From Streptomyces albiflavescens (GTDB taxonomy: Bacteria; Actinomycetota; Actinomycetes; Streptomycetales; Streptomycetaceae): a stretch of DNA of 64,000 nt. The number at the start of each line of letters is the position of its first letter. Position 1 is the stretch's first letter. Below the pieces are notes generated by a model that saw only the letters and a list, made by a program, of their open reading frames with translations, did not search any database and was not told where the DNA came from. The translations under genes and the position numbers were made by a program. This document shows positions 52,519 to 62,755 of the stretch, in pieces. Where the stretch lies: contig NZ_BMMM01000013.1 of the NCBI RefSeq assembly GCF_014645835.1, positions 266,279 through 330,278 on the forward strand, given 5' to 3'.

Positions 52519-54717
52519 ATGAACTCATTCACTGTGCGCATGGCGCGTTGGAGTGCTCGGCACCCCTGGCGGGCCATCGTCGGCTGGCTCGTGTTCGTGG
52601 TGCTGTGCCTGGGGATCGGCAGCGCCATCGGCACACACGGCGCGACGACGGCCGACTACCGGGTCGGCGAGGCCGGCCGGGCGGAGGCGATGGCCGCCGA
52701 GGGGCACCTGGAGCGCAGGTCCACCGAGCAGGTGCTGATCTCTTCCCGGTCGGGCCCTGTCGACCGGACCGCGGCCGAAGCCGCCGCGAGGGACCTGACC
52801 GCCCGGATGCAGCGGCTGCCCGAGGTCGCGGGCGTGGCCGACCCGCTGCTGTCCGAGGATCGCCGGATCCTCATGGTCGAGGTGGCCCTGAACGGCGAGG
52901 AGCGGGACGCGAAGGACAAGGTCGACGCGCTGGTCGAACAGACCGAGGTCGTGGGGAAGGCGTATCCAGGGCTGTTGCTGGAGGAGACCGGGAGTCCCTC
53001 CATCAGCAAGGGAGTCGACCAGCAGCGCAGCGACGATCTGGCACTCTCGGAGAAGATCACGCTTCCCATCACCCTGATCACCCTGTTGGTCGTCTTCGGG
53101 TCCGTGACCATGGCGGGAGTGCCGCTGCTGCTCGCACTGTCGTCGATCGCGGCGGCCATCGGACTTTCGATGGTGGCGTCACACCTCTCACCTGACGCCG
53201 GGGTCGGCACGAACGTCATCCTGATGATCGGCCTCGCGGTCGGCGTCGACTACACGCTCTTCTACCTCAAGCGTGAGCGGGAGGAGCGTGCCCGCTCGGG
53301 CGGCCGGCTGAGTTCCGAGGCGCTGGTGGAGCTGGCCGCGGCGACCTCGGGCCGGGCGGTCGTGGTCTCCGGACTCGCGGTCGTGGCCTCCACCGCGACG
53401 TTGTATCTCGCCGCCGACGTCATCTTCTCCTCGCTGGCCACCGGCACCATCGTGGTCGTCCTGGTCGCGGTGGCCAGTTCCCTGACGGCGCTGCCCGCGC
53501 TCTTGGTCAAGCTCGGGAAACGAGAGGAGCGCAGGGCGCGGCGTCGCGTCGAGCGCGGAAAGCCGGCGCGCCGGGCGCGGGACAACGACGCCGGCCGCGT
53601 GTGGGCCGCGCTGCTGCGGCCGGCGAACAGGCACCCCGTGGCCACTCTGTGCGTCTCCGTTCTCGCCCTGCTGGCGCTCGTCACCCCGCTGGCCGGGTTG
53701 AAGATCACGGAGATGAGCCGGGACACGCACTCCCGCGACATCCCCGCCATGCGTGTGTACGACAGGCTCAACGAGGCGTTCCCGGAGCAACGGGTCACGC
53801 ACCAGGTCGTCGTACGGGCCGACGCCGCGCGCTCCGGCGAGGTCACCGGGGCTCTGCGCGAGCTGGCCCGGCGCGCCGACGCCGACCCTCTGTTCGCCGG
53901 CGCCTCGCGCATCCGGACATCCGCCGACCAGCGGATCAGCACGCTCGAACTGAAGGTGCCGTACCTGGGTAACTCCGACCAGGCGTACAACTCCCTCGAC
54001 CACCTGCGGAGGGACTACCTGCCCGCGACCGTGGGCCGGGTCGCCGGGGCGGAGTTCGGAGTGAGCGGGGACGTCGCCCGGTATACCGACTATCCCGCTC
54101 ACCAGAACAGCAAACTCCCGCTGGTTCTCGGGGCGTTGCTGCTCGTGACCTTCGCGATCACCGCGTACGCGTTCCGCTCGGTGGTGCTGGGACTGATCGG
54201 TGTCGTACTGAACCTTCTGTCCGCTGCGGCGGCGCTCGGGCTGCTCGTCCTGGTCTTCCAAGGGTCCTGGGCCGAGGGGCTGTTGGACTTCCACTCCACG
54301 GGTTCGATCGGATCGCGCGTACCGTTGTTCCTCTTCGTGATCCTCTTCGGGCTCTCGATGGACTACCAGGTGTTCGTGGTGAGCCGGATCCGGGAGGCCG
54401 TGCTCGCGGGCGTGCCGACGAGGCAGGCCGTACTCGATGGAATCCGCCGGTCGGCGAGCGTGGTGACGAGTGCGGCGGTGGTGATGACGACCGTCTTCGT
54501 GAGTTTCGTCTTCCTTCACATCATCGAGATGAAGCAGATCGGCTTCGTCCTCGCGGTGGCCGTGCTGCTCGACGCCTTCATCGTCCGGATCATGATCCTG
54601 CCGTCGGCGATGCTGCTGCTCGGGGAAGCGAGCTGGTGGCCCTCGCGGGCATCGGGGCGCACGGCAGCAGCCTCAGCCCGAACGGCCGACGGGCGACAGG
54701 TGGTCGACGTACGTTGA
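52519..54717 (+). CDS. MMPL-family RND transporter
   Basis: A 732-aa MMPL transporter for lipids or drugs. Two halves each have an N-terminal helix, an extracytoplasmic porter loop and a helix bundle. The proton-relay Asp-Tyr pairs are in GLAVGVDYTLFYLKRERE and LFGLSMDYQVFVVSRIREA. ATG 52519 has AAGGA eight nt upstream. The stop shares a base with the kinase start, so transporter and two-component genes form one operon. Confidence 0.93.
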   Translation: MNSFTVRMARWSARHPWRAIVGWLVFVVLCLGIGSAIGTHGATTADYRVGEAGRAEAMAAEGHLERRSTEQVLISSRSGPVDRTAAEAAARDLTARMQRLPEVAGVADPLLSEDRRILMVEVALNGEERDAKDKVDALVEQTEVVGKAYPGLLLEETGSPSISKGVDQQRSDDLALSEKITLPITLITLLVVFGSVTMAGVPLLLALSSIAAAIGLSMVASHLSPDAGVGTNVILMIGLAVGVDYTLFYLKREREERARSGGRLSSEALVELAAATSGRAVVVSGLAVVASTATLYLAADVIFSSLATGTIVVVLVAVASSLTALPALLVKLGKREERRARRRVERGKPARRARDNDAGRVWAALLRPANRHPVATLCVSVLALLALVTPLAGLKITEMSRDTHSRDIPAMRVYDRLNEAFPEQRVTHQVVVRADAARSGEVTGALRELARRADADPLFAGASRIRTSADQRISTLELKVPYLGNSDQAYNSLDHLRRDYLPATVGRVAGAEFGVSGDVARYTDYPAHQNSKLPLVLGALLLVTFAITAYAFRSVVLGLIGVVLNLLSAAAALGLLVLVFQGSWAEGLLDFHSTGSIGSRVPLFLFVILFGLSMDYQVFVVSRIREAVLAGVPTRQAVLDGIRRSASVVTSAAVVMTTVFVSFVFLHIIEMKQIGFVLAVAVLLDAFIVRIMILPSAMLLLGEASWWPSRASGRTAAASARTADGRQVVDVR

Positions 54718-55934
54718 TGGGTATGACTGCTCTGGCCGCACCCTTGGCCGCCCCCTTGGCCGATGCCTTCTGGGCCACGTCGCTGCGCCGGTGGAACACG
54801 GTGTGCTGGGTACTGTTCGGTGCGATGGCCGTCGGGCTGGTGACGACGGCTCCGCCCGGCGGGAGCAAGTACAAGGCGCTCGCTCTGCTCAGCTGCGTGG
54901 TGCTGTGCTACGCGGTTCTCGACCGCTTCCCGGGGAATCCTGTCGTACGTCCACAGGTCTACCTCTCGGTGCTTGTGCTCGCACTCGCCGGGCTGGCGTA
55001 TCTGGGCAGCAGTTATGCGGCGCTGTTCATGGTGACGCTGCCGCACTACTGGATGTTCGGGCGCACTCCAAGGGCCTCGATGGGATTCCTCGGGCTCGCC
55101 ACCGGTGCCACACTGACCGGGAGCCTGGTCCGGCAGGGCTGGTCGGCGGAGTTCTTCGGCGAGACGCTGGTGTCCACCCTGATCGTGGTCGCGGTGGGCG
55201 TACTGATCGGCCTGTGGGCGCACTCGGTTGTCGCGCAGAGCAGCGAACGGGCGCAGCTGATCGAGGAGTTGGAGCGGACACAGGCGCGACTTTCCGAGGC
55301 GCACCAGCGCCAGGGAGCGGCGGACGAACGGGAACGCATCGCACGGGACATCCACGACACCCTCGCGCAGGGCTTCGCGTCGATCATCGTGCTTGCGGAG
55401 GCGGCACGGGCGGGAATGTCCGATGATCCAGCGCGCAGTGCCCAGCAACTGCGGTCGATCGAGTCCACCGCCCGGGAAAACCTCGCCGAGGCCCGGGAGT
55501 TGGTCGCCTCGGCAAGGCCGCCGGGGCCGGGCCGGGTGGTGTCCGGTTCGGTGGCGCAGACGCTGCGCCGCACGCTGGACCGCTTCGCGGAGGACACCGA
55601 GCTCGCCGTGGACGCCGACCTGGCAGACCTCGACTGCGACCAGCAGACGCGGATCGCGCTGCTGCGCTGCACCCAGGAGTCCCTGGCCAATGTGCGCAAG
55701 CACGCGTGCGCGTCCACGGTCGGTGTGGTGCTGGTGCGGCGGCCGCATGGAGTGGAGCTGGAGATCACCGACGACGGAACCGGATTCGTGGTGGAGGAGT
55801 CGACGGGCTTCGGGCTCGACGGCATGCGCAAACGACTGGCGGGACTGGGCGGGAGGCTCACGGTGACGAGTTCGGTGGGCGACGGGACGCGGATCCTGGC
55901 GATGATCCCCACGGCAGACGAGGTGGAGGCATGA
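54717..55934 (+). CDS. NarL-family sensor histidine kinase
   Basis: A 405-aa membrane kinase. Five or so helices (residues 20-180) are followed by a short coiled coil, the HisKA_3 box DERERIARDIHDTLAQGFAS (phospho-His about 212) and an HATPase domain (ESLANVRKHA, EITDDGTGFVVEES, GMRKRLAGLGG). It overlaps both neighbours. Its likely signal is a membrane stress or the cargo of the adjoining MMPL pump. Confidence 0.93.
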   Translation: MGMTALAAPLAAPLADAFWATSLRRWNTVCWVLFGAMAVGLVTTAPPGGSKYKALALLSCVVLCYAVLDRFPGNPVVRPQVYLSVLVLALAGLAYLGSSYAALFMVTLPHYWMFGRTPRASMGFLGLATGATLTGSLVRQGWSAEFFGETLVSTLIVVAVGVLIGLWAHSVVAQSSERAQLIEELERTQARLSEAHQRQGAADERERIARDIHDTLAQGFASIIVLAEAARAGMSDDPARSAQQLRSIESTARENLAEARELVASARPPGPGRVVSGSVAQTLRRTLDRFAEDTELAVDADLADLDCDQQTRIALLRCTQESLANVRKHACASTVGVVLVRRPHGVELEITDDGTGFVVEESTGFGLDGMRKRLAGLGGRLTVTSSVGDGTRILAMIPTADEVEA

Positions 55935-56599
55935 GCGGGGGAGGTCTGCGCATCGTCGTGGTGGACGATCACACCGTGATGCGCGCCGGAGTCCTCGCTC
56001 TGCTCGCGGACGAGGACAGTATCGAGATCGTCGGTGAGGCGGGAGACGGACGTGCGGCGCTCGCACTCGTAGAGCGGTTCGACCCCGACGTGGCCCTGGT
56101 CGATCTGCGGATGCCCGTTCTGGACGGGGTGGCGACGACGACCGAGATCGTCGCCAGGTATCCGCGCACCCGGGTCCTGATCCTGACGACGTACGACACG
56201 GACGCGGAGATCGAACGCGGGGTGGAGGCCGGTGCCATCGGCTACCTGCTCAAGGACACCACTCGCGAACAGCTCGTCGACGCCATCCACGCGGCGGCAC
56301 GCGGAGAGACGGTGCTCGCTCCCCGGGTCGCCGCGAAGCTGGTGGCGCGGATGCGCCGACCGGCCCAGGAACCGCTGACCGACCGCGAGACCGACGTCCT
56401 GGGCGCGGTGGCCGACGGCCTTACCAACGCCGAGATCGGCAGACGCCTCGTCATCGCCGAGGCCACGGTGAAGACACATCTGCTGCGTCTGTTCGCCAAG
56501 CTCGACGTGAACGACCGTACAAGGGCAGTGGTGGTGGCGATGGAAAGAGGGCTCCTGCCGCGGCCTCAGCCTCGATTCCCGGTGCGGAAATCCGATTGA
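55931..56599 (+). CDS. NarL/LuxR-type response regulator
   Basis: A 222-aa regulator. The receiver domain (RIVVVDDHTVMRAGVLALLA) has its phospho-Asp in VALVDLRMPVLDG, around residue 58; the LuxR HTH is LTDRETDVLGAVADGLTNAE through EATVKTHLLRLFAKL. ATG 55931 overlaps the kinase stop and has GGTGGAGG upstream. It probably controls its own operon including the MMPL gene. Confidence 0.94.
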   Translation: MSGGGLRIVVVDDHTVMRAGVLALLADEDSIEIVGEAGDGRAALALVERFDPDVALVDLRMPVLDGVATTTEIVARYPRTRVLILTTYDTDAEIERGVEAGAIGYLLKDTTREQLVDAIHAAARGETVLAPRVAAKLVARMRRPAQEPLTDRETDVLGAVADGLTNAEIGRRLVIAEATVKTHLLRLFAKLDVNDRTRAVVVAMERGLLPRPQPRFPVRKSD

Positions 56600-56861
56600 G
56601 GCCGACGCTGCCAGTGGTCCGGCTGCGGGAGGGGCGCCGCGGTAAAGCCGGTCCACCGGCACGCCCTCGACCCCGGCCTCTTGGCATGCGATGTCGATGA
56701 CAGCCGGCGGACCTGGTACCGCTCCGGCTCGGCGTGCGCGGTGCGAGCGTCCGCCGCAGAGCTGCGGCTGTCCGTCATGGGCTGACATGCCGCCTCCGCT
56801 GCGCACCAGCATCCCGTCCTCATTCGGGCAGCGCTCAACCCACAACCTGGTGCAACACGAT

Positions 56862-58268
56862 TCAAATCAGTTCGGGTTGCGGTTCCGGTTGCCGCGCTGG
56901 TGCGGCCCTCGGTTCCCAGAGTTCGGTGGTTCGGACGTAGCCGTAGACCACCGAGGTCAGCGCCAGCATGAGGAGTGGTCCGGCCACCCACGGATGCATG
57001 GCCATCTCCAATGGCAGAAAGCGATACGACACCAAGAGCGCAGCGAAGACCGTTGCGCCGTATGCGACCAGCTGGATCCCCGATCGGTCCCAGCCGCGGT
57101 CGAGCGAGCGCAGAGCTGCCTCGATCGTGAGCACAAACACCACGCCGGCAATGAGATCCGCGCCGTAGTGCCAGCCGAATCCCAGCGTCGCGGTGAGCGT
57201 GGCAATCAGCCAGAACATTCCTGCGAATCGCAGAATCCGTGGGCCCTTCCGGGAATGAATGAAGATCGCGGTGGCCCACGCTGTGTGCAGGCTGGGCATG
57301 CAGTTCCGTGGGGTGATCTCGTCGAACGCCATGTGGTGCGGGGTACTGATCGGCGGCGGCGTTCCCGGCCACAGGTTGGCCACCGCCCAGTGCTGGGTGG
57401 GCGGTATTTCCGACCACAGGCCGACCGCCCTCCAGTGCTCGGCTCCGGTGCCGTAGGCGAAGATCGGTCCGACCACCGGGAAGATCATGTAGAAGGCCGG
57501 CCCGAGGAGGCCTATCACCAGGAAGGTGCGCACCAGATGATGGCTCGGGAAGCGGCGCTCGACCGCCACATTGCGCAGTTGATACAGCGCGACGATGACC
57601 GCGGCCACCGCGAGTTGACCGTAGACGATGTCGAGCACATGGAGGCCGATCGGGCCCGTCGCCGTGACGATCCGGCCTACCAGCCACGACGGGTTGCCGA
57701 GCGCGTGATCGGCGGTTGCCACGTACTGGTCGAGCACCGCTGGGCGGGTCTTCGAGGTGATGAACAGCCAGGTGTCGCCGGTCTTGCGGCCGGCCACCAG
57801 TAGCAGGCTCAGCCCGACGCCCTTCAGCAGCAGGACCCGTTCCCGGCCGGTGCGGCGAGTGACAGCGATGACCGCACAGCCCAGAATCACCCACAACGCG
57901 CCGTTTCCGAAGGGGTGGCCGTCGGGCACCTTGGCATCGACCGCCCACCGGACCACCAAGAAGGCGACGTCGATACCGATCGCGGCACCAACCGCGATGA
58001 ACCGTTGCCGCCAGGTGAGCACCACCATCATCAACGCCATACTGGCGTACAACAAGAAGCCCGATTTGGGAGGGAATATCACCTCTCGCACCTGGTTGGT
58101 GATCGGCCCGGGCAGGCCGTAGCGACGCGCGGCGAACTCCAGCGCAATGAGGAATCCAAGGGCCGCGACACCCGCCACGGCCCAGAGTCTCGCCCGTCGT
58201 TGGCGCCACACGGAGAACGTGATTCTGCTGTTTATTCGCGAAAAGACCTGCGGTGGTGTATTTCTCAA
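56862..58268 (-). CDS. PAP2-superfamily membrane protein
   Basis: A 468-aa protein with about twelve hydrophobic segments. The phosphatase block is NCMPSLHTAWATAIFIHSRK and GFGWHYGADLIAGVVF. It is longer than the PAP2 protein at 34.2 kb, with an extra N-terminal membrane region and a tail of proline/glutamine. It stands alone; the promoter is probably the AT-rich stretch at 58250-58310. Confidence 0.87.
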   Translation of the reverse strand: MRNTPPQVFSRINSRITFSVWRQRRARLWAVAGVAALGFLIALEFAARRYGLPGPITNQVREVIFPPKSGFLLYASMALMMVVLTWRQRFIAVGAAIGIDVAFLVVRWAVDAKVPDGHPFGNGALWVILGCAVIAVTRRTGRERVLLLKGVGLSLLLVAGRKTGDTWLFITSKTRPAVLDQYVATADHALGNPSWLVGRIVTATGPIGLHVLDIVYGQLAVAAVIVALYQLRNVAVERRFPSHHLVRTFLVIGLLGPAFYMIFPVVGPIFAYGTGAEHWRAVGLWSEIPPTQHWAVANLWPGTPPPISTPHHMAFDEITPRNCMPSLHTAWATAIFIHSRKGPRILRFAGMFWLIATLTATLGFGWHYGADLIAGVVFVLTIEAALRSLDRGWDRSGIQLVAYGATVFAALLVSYRFLPLEMAMHPWVAGPLLMLALTSVVYGYVRTTELWEPRAAPARQPEPQPELI

Positions 58269-59578
58269 TTTTTGGCCGATTTGTTAGATGTTGGTAAAGG
58301 TCAAAGGAGAGGGTGGGTTTCGCCGTCACCTTACGGTCGAGGCCGCTTTCTCCCTCACGAAGAGCAGCCCGCCTGACGGGGGGAAGACGGAAAGACCACA
58401 GTCCGGGTTCCGGCCTCGTTCTTGGTGTGGCACGGGACGCGTCGCCCGTTCGTTCGCTCCGGCTCTGCGAGGCGCACACGGATGCTGAGTTGTCGAGGTC
58501 GACGTCCCGCCGCCGGCGTATCCCCACAGCCTCAGCGAGCGTGTCGACCTGGATGACCGTGGCGATACGACGCCGGGCCGCCCGCTCCCTGCCGTTCCAC
58601 TCGATGCGGCATGGGCTGCGCTGGATCCGGGTTCGTGGTGGACGGCGAGTCTGGCGTCGCCCCGCGCGTCACCCGCCGGCTCAGGTGCGGGACGTCCTCT
58701 TCGCGACCCCACCTACGACTCGGGCCTCGTCGGCCTCGCGAGCCGATCACTCGGCCGGCGACTGCGGTCGTAGGCAACCCTCTGTCTCCGGTTGCGTACG
58801 AGCGGCGCGAAGATCAGTTTCTGAGCCGAGTGCCGTGCCAATTCATCGCGCACCCTTGATCCGCCTCTGCATGCCACCCGTCCCCTTGGCGTCCCCTTCA
58901 GAGCGGACAACCACAGTCAATAGCGGTGCCGCTGAGCCCTCACGCCGAGCGAAGCACAGCGAATCTGTGCAGGTCAATAGTCATGTGGGCGCGCAAGCAC
59001 CGTCTCTGAGCTGAGAGCCTGCCCTCTGTCCTCTCCTCAACGGCATTCCGGTGCGGTTGACGTACGGGGGCCGACCTCGGCCGTCATGTTCGACAGCTGC
59101 ATCCGGGGCCGTTCCGTCCAATTGGCCGCGCAGTTCCTCGTCGAGCTGATCGACCGCCTGGTGTCCGGCCCGGCCGGAGGGGCGTGGCACCTTGTCGCCG
59201 CAGAGGTCGCCGGATGTCCCGCCCTGGTACGGCATTCGGTCCCGATGCGCGCGGCCCCCGTGTGCTCTGGTGGCCAAAGGGCCGTCGTATATGTCTCTGC
59301 CTCACCGCACCGGCCGTACCGCGGCTGACGCTTTCACCGTCACCCGTCTGGGCTCTCATCCTGTCGCCGGGACTGGTGGCAGGTGCGCTCCGGCCACGGG
59401 TCAAGAGCGACTGCCCAATCGTCTGCTGCCAAGCCGGCCGGAGGCGGCCCCATCCACTTCTGTTCGGATTGACACCGGGCTACCGGGGCCTCGTACTGAA
59501 CATGAGGGACTTTTGATCAAAAAGTTTCCCTGTGGTGGGGGCCATCATCCGCAATCTCTCCCCTCTCAGTGAGGCGCC
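58269..59578. other. 1.3-kb region without supported gene
   Basis: Several 60-230-codon frames exist on both strands, but none has a good ribosome site or recognisable family, and third-position GC is weak. The AT-rich segment just before 59579 (TTTTGATCAAAAAGTTTCCC) is probably the peptidase promoter; it includes the palindrome TTTTGATCAAAA. Confidence 0.45.
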
Positions 59579-61012
59579 ATGACGGTGCAACAACAGCAAG
59601 CCACGATCCCGACGGTTCTGGTGTACGAAGACGACCCTGGGCTTCCTGCGCAGGTCACCATGCCCGTACCGCATCCCGTTCCACAGCTCGACATACAACC
59701 CTTCCCGACGGCCATCGCGGAAGCCGCGCCGCAGCCGGACGGTGCCGGGCCGGGCACCGAGGCATTCCGCTACTGGGTGGCGGCCGATGCGCTCAGCAGG
59801 GCCAGCCGGACCTGGGGTCCACTGGTTCCGACCGGAACGCAGTGGCATCCGAAGGTCGGCCGCGCCCTCACCGCACACCTCAACGCGGGCAATGACCTCA
59901 ACGCCTTCTACGACCGCAGGGGCGTGTCGTTCTTCCGCCGCACGGTGGCGGGTGTCACCGTCGCCGCGTGCGAGAGCTCCGAGGTCGTCGAGCACGAGAC
60001 CGGTCACGCGATCCTCGACGCCCTGCGTCCTCAGCTGTTCAACGCGGCGAGCGCAGAGACGGCCGCCCTCCACGAAGCGTTCGGTGACATCAGCGCGTTG
60101 CTGACCTCACTCGGGCTGGAATCGCTGCGGATCATGGTCATGGCCGAGACGCAGGGCAACCTCGAACAGTCCTCGCGGGTGTCGAGGATGGCTGAGCAAC
60201 TGGGCTGGGCGATCCGCCAGGGCAACCCGAGCGCGGTCGACCCGGACTGCCTGCGCAACCTGTCGAACAGCTTCTTCTACCGCGACCCGGTGCAGCTGCC
60301 ACCGAACGGACCCGCGAACACGCTCTCCAGCGAGCCGCACTCGTTCTCCCGGGTGTTCAGCGGTGCGTTCTTGAAGGTCATCGCCGGGATCTTCCGGCAG
60401 CAGGACCTGCAGGACCAGGCCGGTCTGGCCAAGGCGGCCGAGATCGCGGGACAGCTGCTGGTGGACGCAGCCGTGGCCGCGCCCGTGGTGTCCGCCTACT
60501 ACGCACAGGTCGCGGGTCACATGATCGCCGCGGACCAGCGTCGGAACGGTGGTAAGTACGGTCAGTCCCTGCGCTCGGCGTTCATCCGTCACGGCATCCT
60601 CTCTCTGGAGGCCGCCGCGTCGATCACCGAGCCGGAGGTGGCACGCCGAGGCGCCGGAATCACCGAGGCGACGCCGGGCGGTGGTGACGACGAGGGTCTC
60701 ATGGCCGTCACGGTCCACGGGGCGCCGTACGGCGTCACTCAGCCCCTCACCCTCTCCGCCCCTGCGGAGGAGCGACGGTTCGGTATCGCGGGCTCTGACC
60801 CCGCCGGCGGCTCGGTGCGGCCCGCCGACCCCGAGCGGGTCGCCACGTCGTACCTGGAGGACCTCTTCCGCCGCGGCCGCGTCCACGTTCCCGAGGAGCA
60901 CCGCTCCATTGCGGCGTTCGCCGACGACAGCCCCTCCCGGCTGAAGACGCACGAAATCACACGGAGCACGACCGGCGAAGGTCTCGCTCTGGTTCGGCTG
61001 TGCTTCGACTGA
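59579..61012 (+). CDS. Gluzincin-type metallopeptidase with a C-terminal appended domain
   Basis: A 477-aa protein with zinc motif HETGHAILDA (about residue 139) and the third-ligand helix ALHEAFGDISALL (about 165), as in M4-like gluzincins. No signal peptide or propeptide is seen, so it may be cytoplasmic. The last 60 residues (ATSYLEDLFRRGR ... THEITRSTTGEGLALVRL) form a separate unit resembling the entire 75-aa protein encoded convergently next to it. Stops of the two genes are adjacent with no spacer. Confidence 0.8.
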   Translation: MTVQQQQATIPTVLVYEDDPGLPAQVTMPVPHPVPQLDIQPFPTAIAEAAPQPDGAGPGTEAFRYWVAADALSRASRTWGPLVPTGTQWHPKVGRALTAHLNAGNDLNAFYDRRGVSFFRRTVAGVTVAACESSEVVEHETGHAILDALRPQLFNAASAETAALHEAFGDISALLTSLGLESLRIMVMAETQGNLEQSSRVSRMAEQLGWAIRQGNPSAVDPDCLRNLSNSFFYRDPVQLPPNGPANTLSSEPHSFSRVFSGAFLKVIAGIFRQQDLQDQAGLAKAAEIAGQLLVDAAVAAPVVSAYYAQVAGHMIAADQRRNGGKYGQSLRSAFIRHGILSLEAAASITEPEVARRGAGITEATPGGGDDEGLMAVTVHGAPYGVTQPLTLSAPAEERRFGIAGSDPAGGSVRPADPERVATSYLEDLFRRGRVHVPEEHRSIAAFADDSPSRLKTHEITRSTTGEGLALVRLCFD

Positions 61013-61240
61013 TCAGTCGGCGGAATCACCGGAAAAGCGGAGACGGCGGACGGTGAGTCGTCCGTCGTCCTCGCGCTTGATGACGTGCGTTGTACTCGGC
61101 GTCGGCTCCTGACCCTCGAACACCGCCTCGCCCCGCGCCAGTAGGTCGCTGATGAATTTCTCGGTCGCTCGGCGCTCGGCGTCGTCGCCCAGTCCGCCTT
61201 CGCCGGTGTTCTGCCGGCCTTCACCACGGTTTGCGCTCAT
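61013..61240 (-). CDS. 75-aa stand-alone copy of the peptidase C-terminal domain
   Basis: Small acidic/basic protein. ATG 61240 has AAAGGG six nt upstream. The core ERRATEKFISDLLARGE ... TTHVIKREDDGRLTVRRLRF lines up with ERVATSYLEDLFRRGR ... THEITRSTTGEGLALVRLCF of the neighbouring peptidase. No known domain name comes to mind. It could be an inhibitor, adaptor or substrate of the peptidase (inference). Confidence 0.7.
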   Translation of the reverse strand: MSANRGEGRQNTGEGGLGDDAERRATEKFISDLLARGEAVFEGQEPTPSTTHVIKREDDGRLTVRRLRFSGDSAD

Positions 61241-61322
61241 GCGTTGCCCTTTATTCCGTTGGTGTCTGGACGCCTGCAGGGGCGGACCATGCGGCCGTCC
61301 GGTGCCGCGCCGCCCCGGTCGC

Positions 61323-62009
61323 CTACGGAGATTTGTGAGGCCCGTCCGCAAGCGATTCGGCCGCCGAGACCGGCTGGTCGTCCCGGATCGGGAACACCGC
61401 CGTGTCATCCACCGGTCCCCGCAGGTCCACCGTGAAACCCGCGCGCTCGAGCGTTTCGGCGCCCTGCGTGGTCACCATGGCGAGCGCGAGCCGCTCGGAG
61501 ACGAGCTGCACCACAACGGCCTCGGTCTCATCCGCTGCCGTGGTCAACTCGGGCAGGCCCAGGCCGTCCGTCAGTTCGATCCGCGACCGGAGCACGGGAC
61601 GGTTTTCCGTCGCGGCGAGAGCGAACACCGGGTGGGCCGCCGTACGCATGTCCGCCTCCCGTGCGAACGCGCGCTCCTGCGCGTCCTCGCCCACGAAGAC
61701 ACAGTCGCCGGCTGCCGCTCCCGCTGTGCTCGCGACCGCCTGGTCGAAGATCCTGCGGCTGTCCTTCGCACCCCAGTGCACAAGTGCCTCGTCTGTGAAA
61801 CGGCCGGGGAACGCCTTGTGCAGCGCGGCCGCTGCCCGTGCGGCGGCCCCGTCGCCCGGCCCGGGGTTGGAGATGATCCCCGTGCGCACCTCGCGGAGGG
61901 CGTCGAGTACGGCCATGACACGCGGTCGGGGCTGGAGTGTCAGGGAGCCGTCGAGTTCCATGTGGGCGTCCGCCAGGGTCGCCCCGATGTCGAAGAAAAT
62001 CACAGGCAT
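61323..62009 (-). CDS. HAD-superfamily hydrolase
   Basis: A 228-aa HAD protein. Motif I is FFDIGATLAD; the expected second Asp is replaced by Gly, so a phosphatase reaction is doubtful. Motif II lies in TGIISNPGPGDG, and VFVGEDAQERAFAREADM resembles the motif IV region. A C-terminal extension of 60 residues (VVVQLVSERLALAMVTTQGA) is unusual. ATG 62009 has GGGAGG upstream. It is upstream of the 75-aa gene on the same strand with 80 bp between, so the two may be linked. Confidence 0.78.
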   Translation of the reverse strand: MPVIFFDIGATLADAHMELDGSLTLQPRPRVMAVLDALREVRTGIISNPGPGDGAAARAAAALHKAFPGRFTDEALVHWGAKDSRRIFDQAVASTAGAAAGDCVFVGEDAQERAFAREADMRTAAHPVFALAATENRPVLRSRIELTDGLGLPELTTAADETEAVVVQLVSERLALAMVTTQGAETLERAGFTVDLRGPVDDTAVFPIRDDQPVSAAESLADGPHKSP

Positions 62010-62146
62010 GTGAAGTGCCTCCCCGCGGTGAACGCATTCGAGTCGCGTCCGCCCGGGTGAAAGGGCCCCACGATGCGAACTGCCGTACGGCGCCCTTCCG
62101 CACTCCGCCCGCACTTGGGCACGGACGATCGTCTGGGGTGCCGGCC

Positions 62147-62755
62147 CTACGCCAGGAGATCTTGTTCGGGCGACTGGCAGGCAGTTCCCCGTGTCAGCAG
62201 CAGGAGGGCGTCGACCAGGTCGTCTGCAGGGCTGCCGGTCGCCAGGCGCCGGAGTTGCAGGCCCATCACCACGGCGACCGTCGTGGCCGCGAGGCGTTCC
62301 GCGTCCGGGACGCCGAGGGCGGTGAGGATCTGAGTGGCGAGCCGGTCGTAGGCACTGAACGCCTTCGACGCCGCCTCGCGCAGTCGTTCGTCGCGTCCGG
62401 CGTGCAGGTACAGTTCGAAGGGCGCGAGGTGCGCGCTGTCGAGCGCCGTGCCGCAGGCTACTTGGCCGGCCAGGGACGCTGCGTCCTCGATGTTGAGGCC
62501 TTCGGTCTGGCACTGGTCGGCCAGCTCTGTGAAGTGCCGGGCCTCCGCACGCACGAAGTGCAGCAGGCTCTCACGCAGCAGATCGTGCTGGGTCTCGAAG
62601 TGGTACGTGACGGAGCCGAGTGAGACTCCGGCTTCCTTGGCGATCCTTCTGTTGGTGAGGGCCGTGATCCCGCCCTCGCCGATGATCTGCAGGACGGCCG
62701 TGATGATGCGCTGACGTGTCGGGGCGGAGAGGGCGACCTTGGGCATGCCGCTCAT
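62147..62755 (-). CDS. TetR-family regulator
   Basis: A 202-aa TetR protein: HTH TRQRIITAVLQIIGEGGITA through GVSLGSVTYHFETQHDLLRE, then a helical ligand-binding domain. ATG 62755 has GGTGG upstream; a longer frame is not coding. It is divergent from the SDR gene, and a perfect 18-bp palindrome lies before that gene. Confidence 0.9.
   Translation of the reverse strand: MSGMPKVALSAPTRQRIITAVLQIIGEGGITALTNRRIAKEAGVSLGSVTYHFETQHDLLRESLLHFVRAEARHFTELADQCQTEGLNIEDAASLAGQVACGTALDSAHLAPFELYLHAGRDERLREAASKAFSAYDRLATQILTALGVPDAERLAATTVAVVMGLQLRRLATGSPADDLVDALLLLTRGTACQSPEQDLLA

Noticed and set aside
58313..59516. Several 80-230-codon frames in the 1.3-kb gap before the peptidase
   Set aside because: No ribosome sites, weak third-position GC and no recognisable motifs on either strand.
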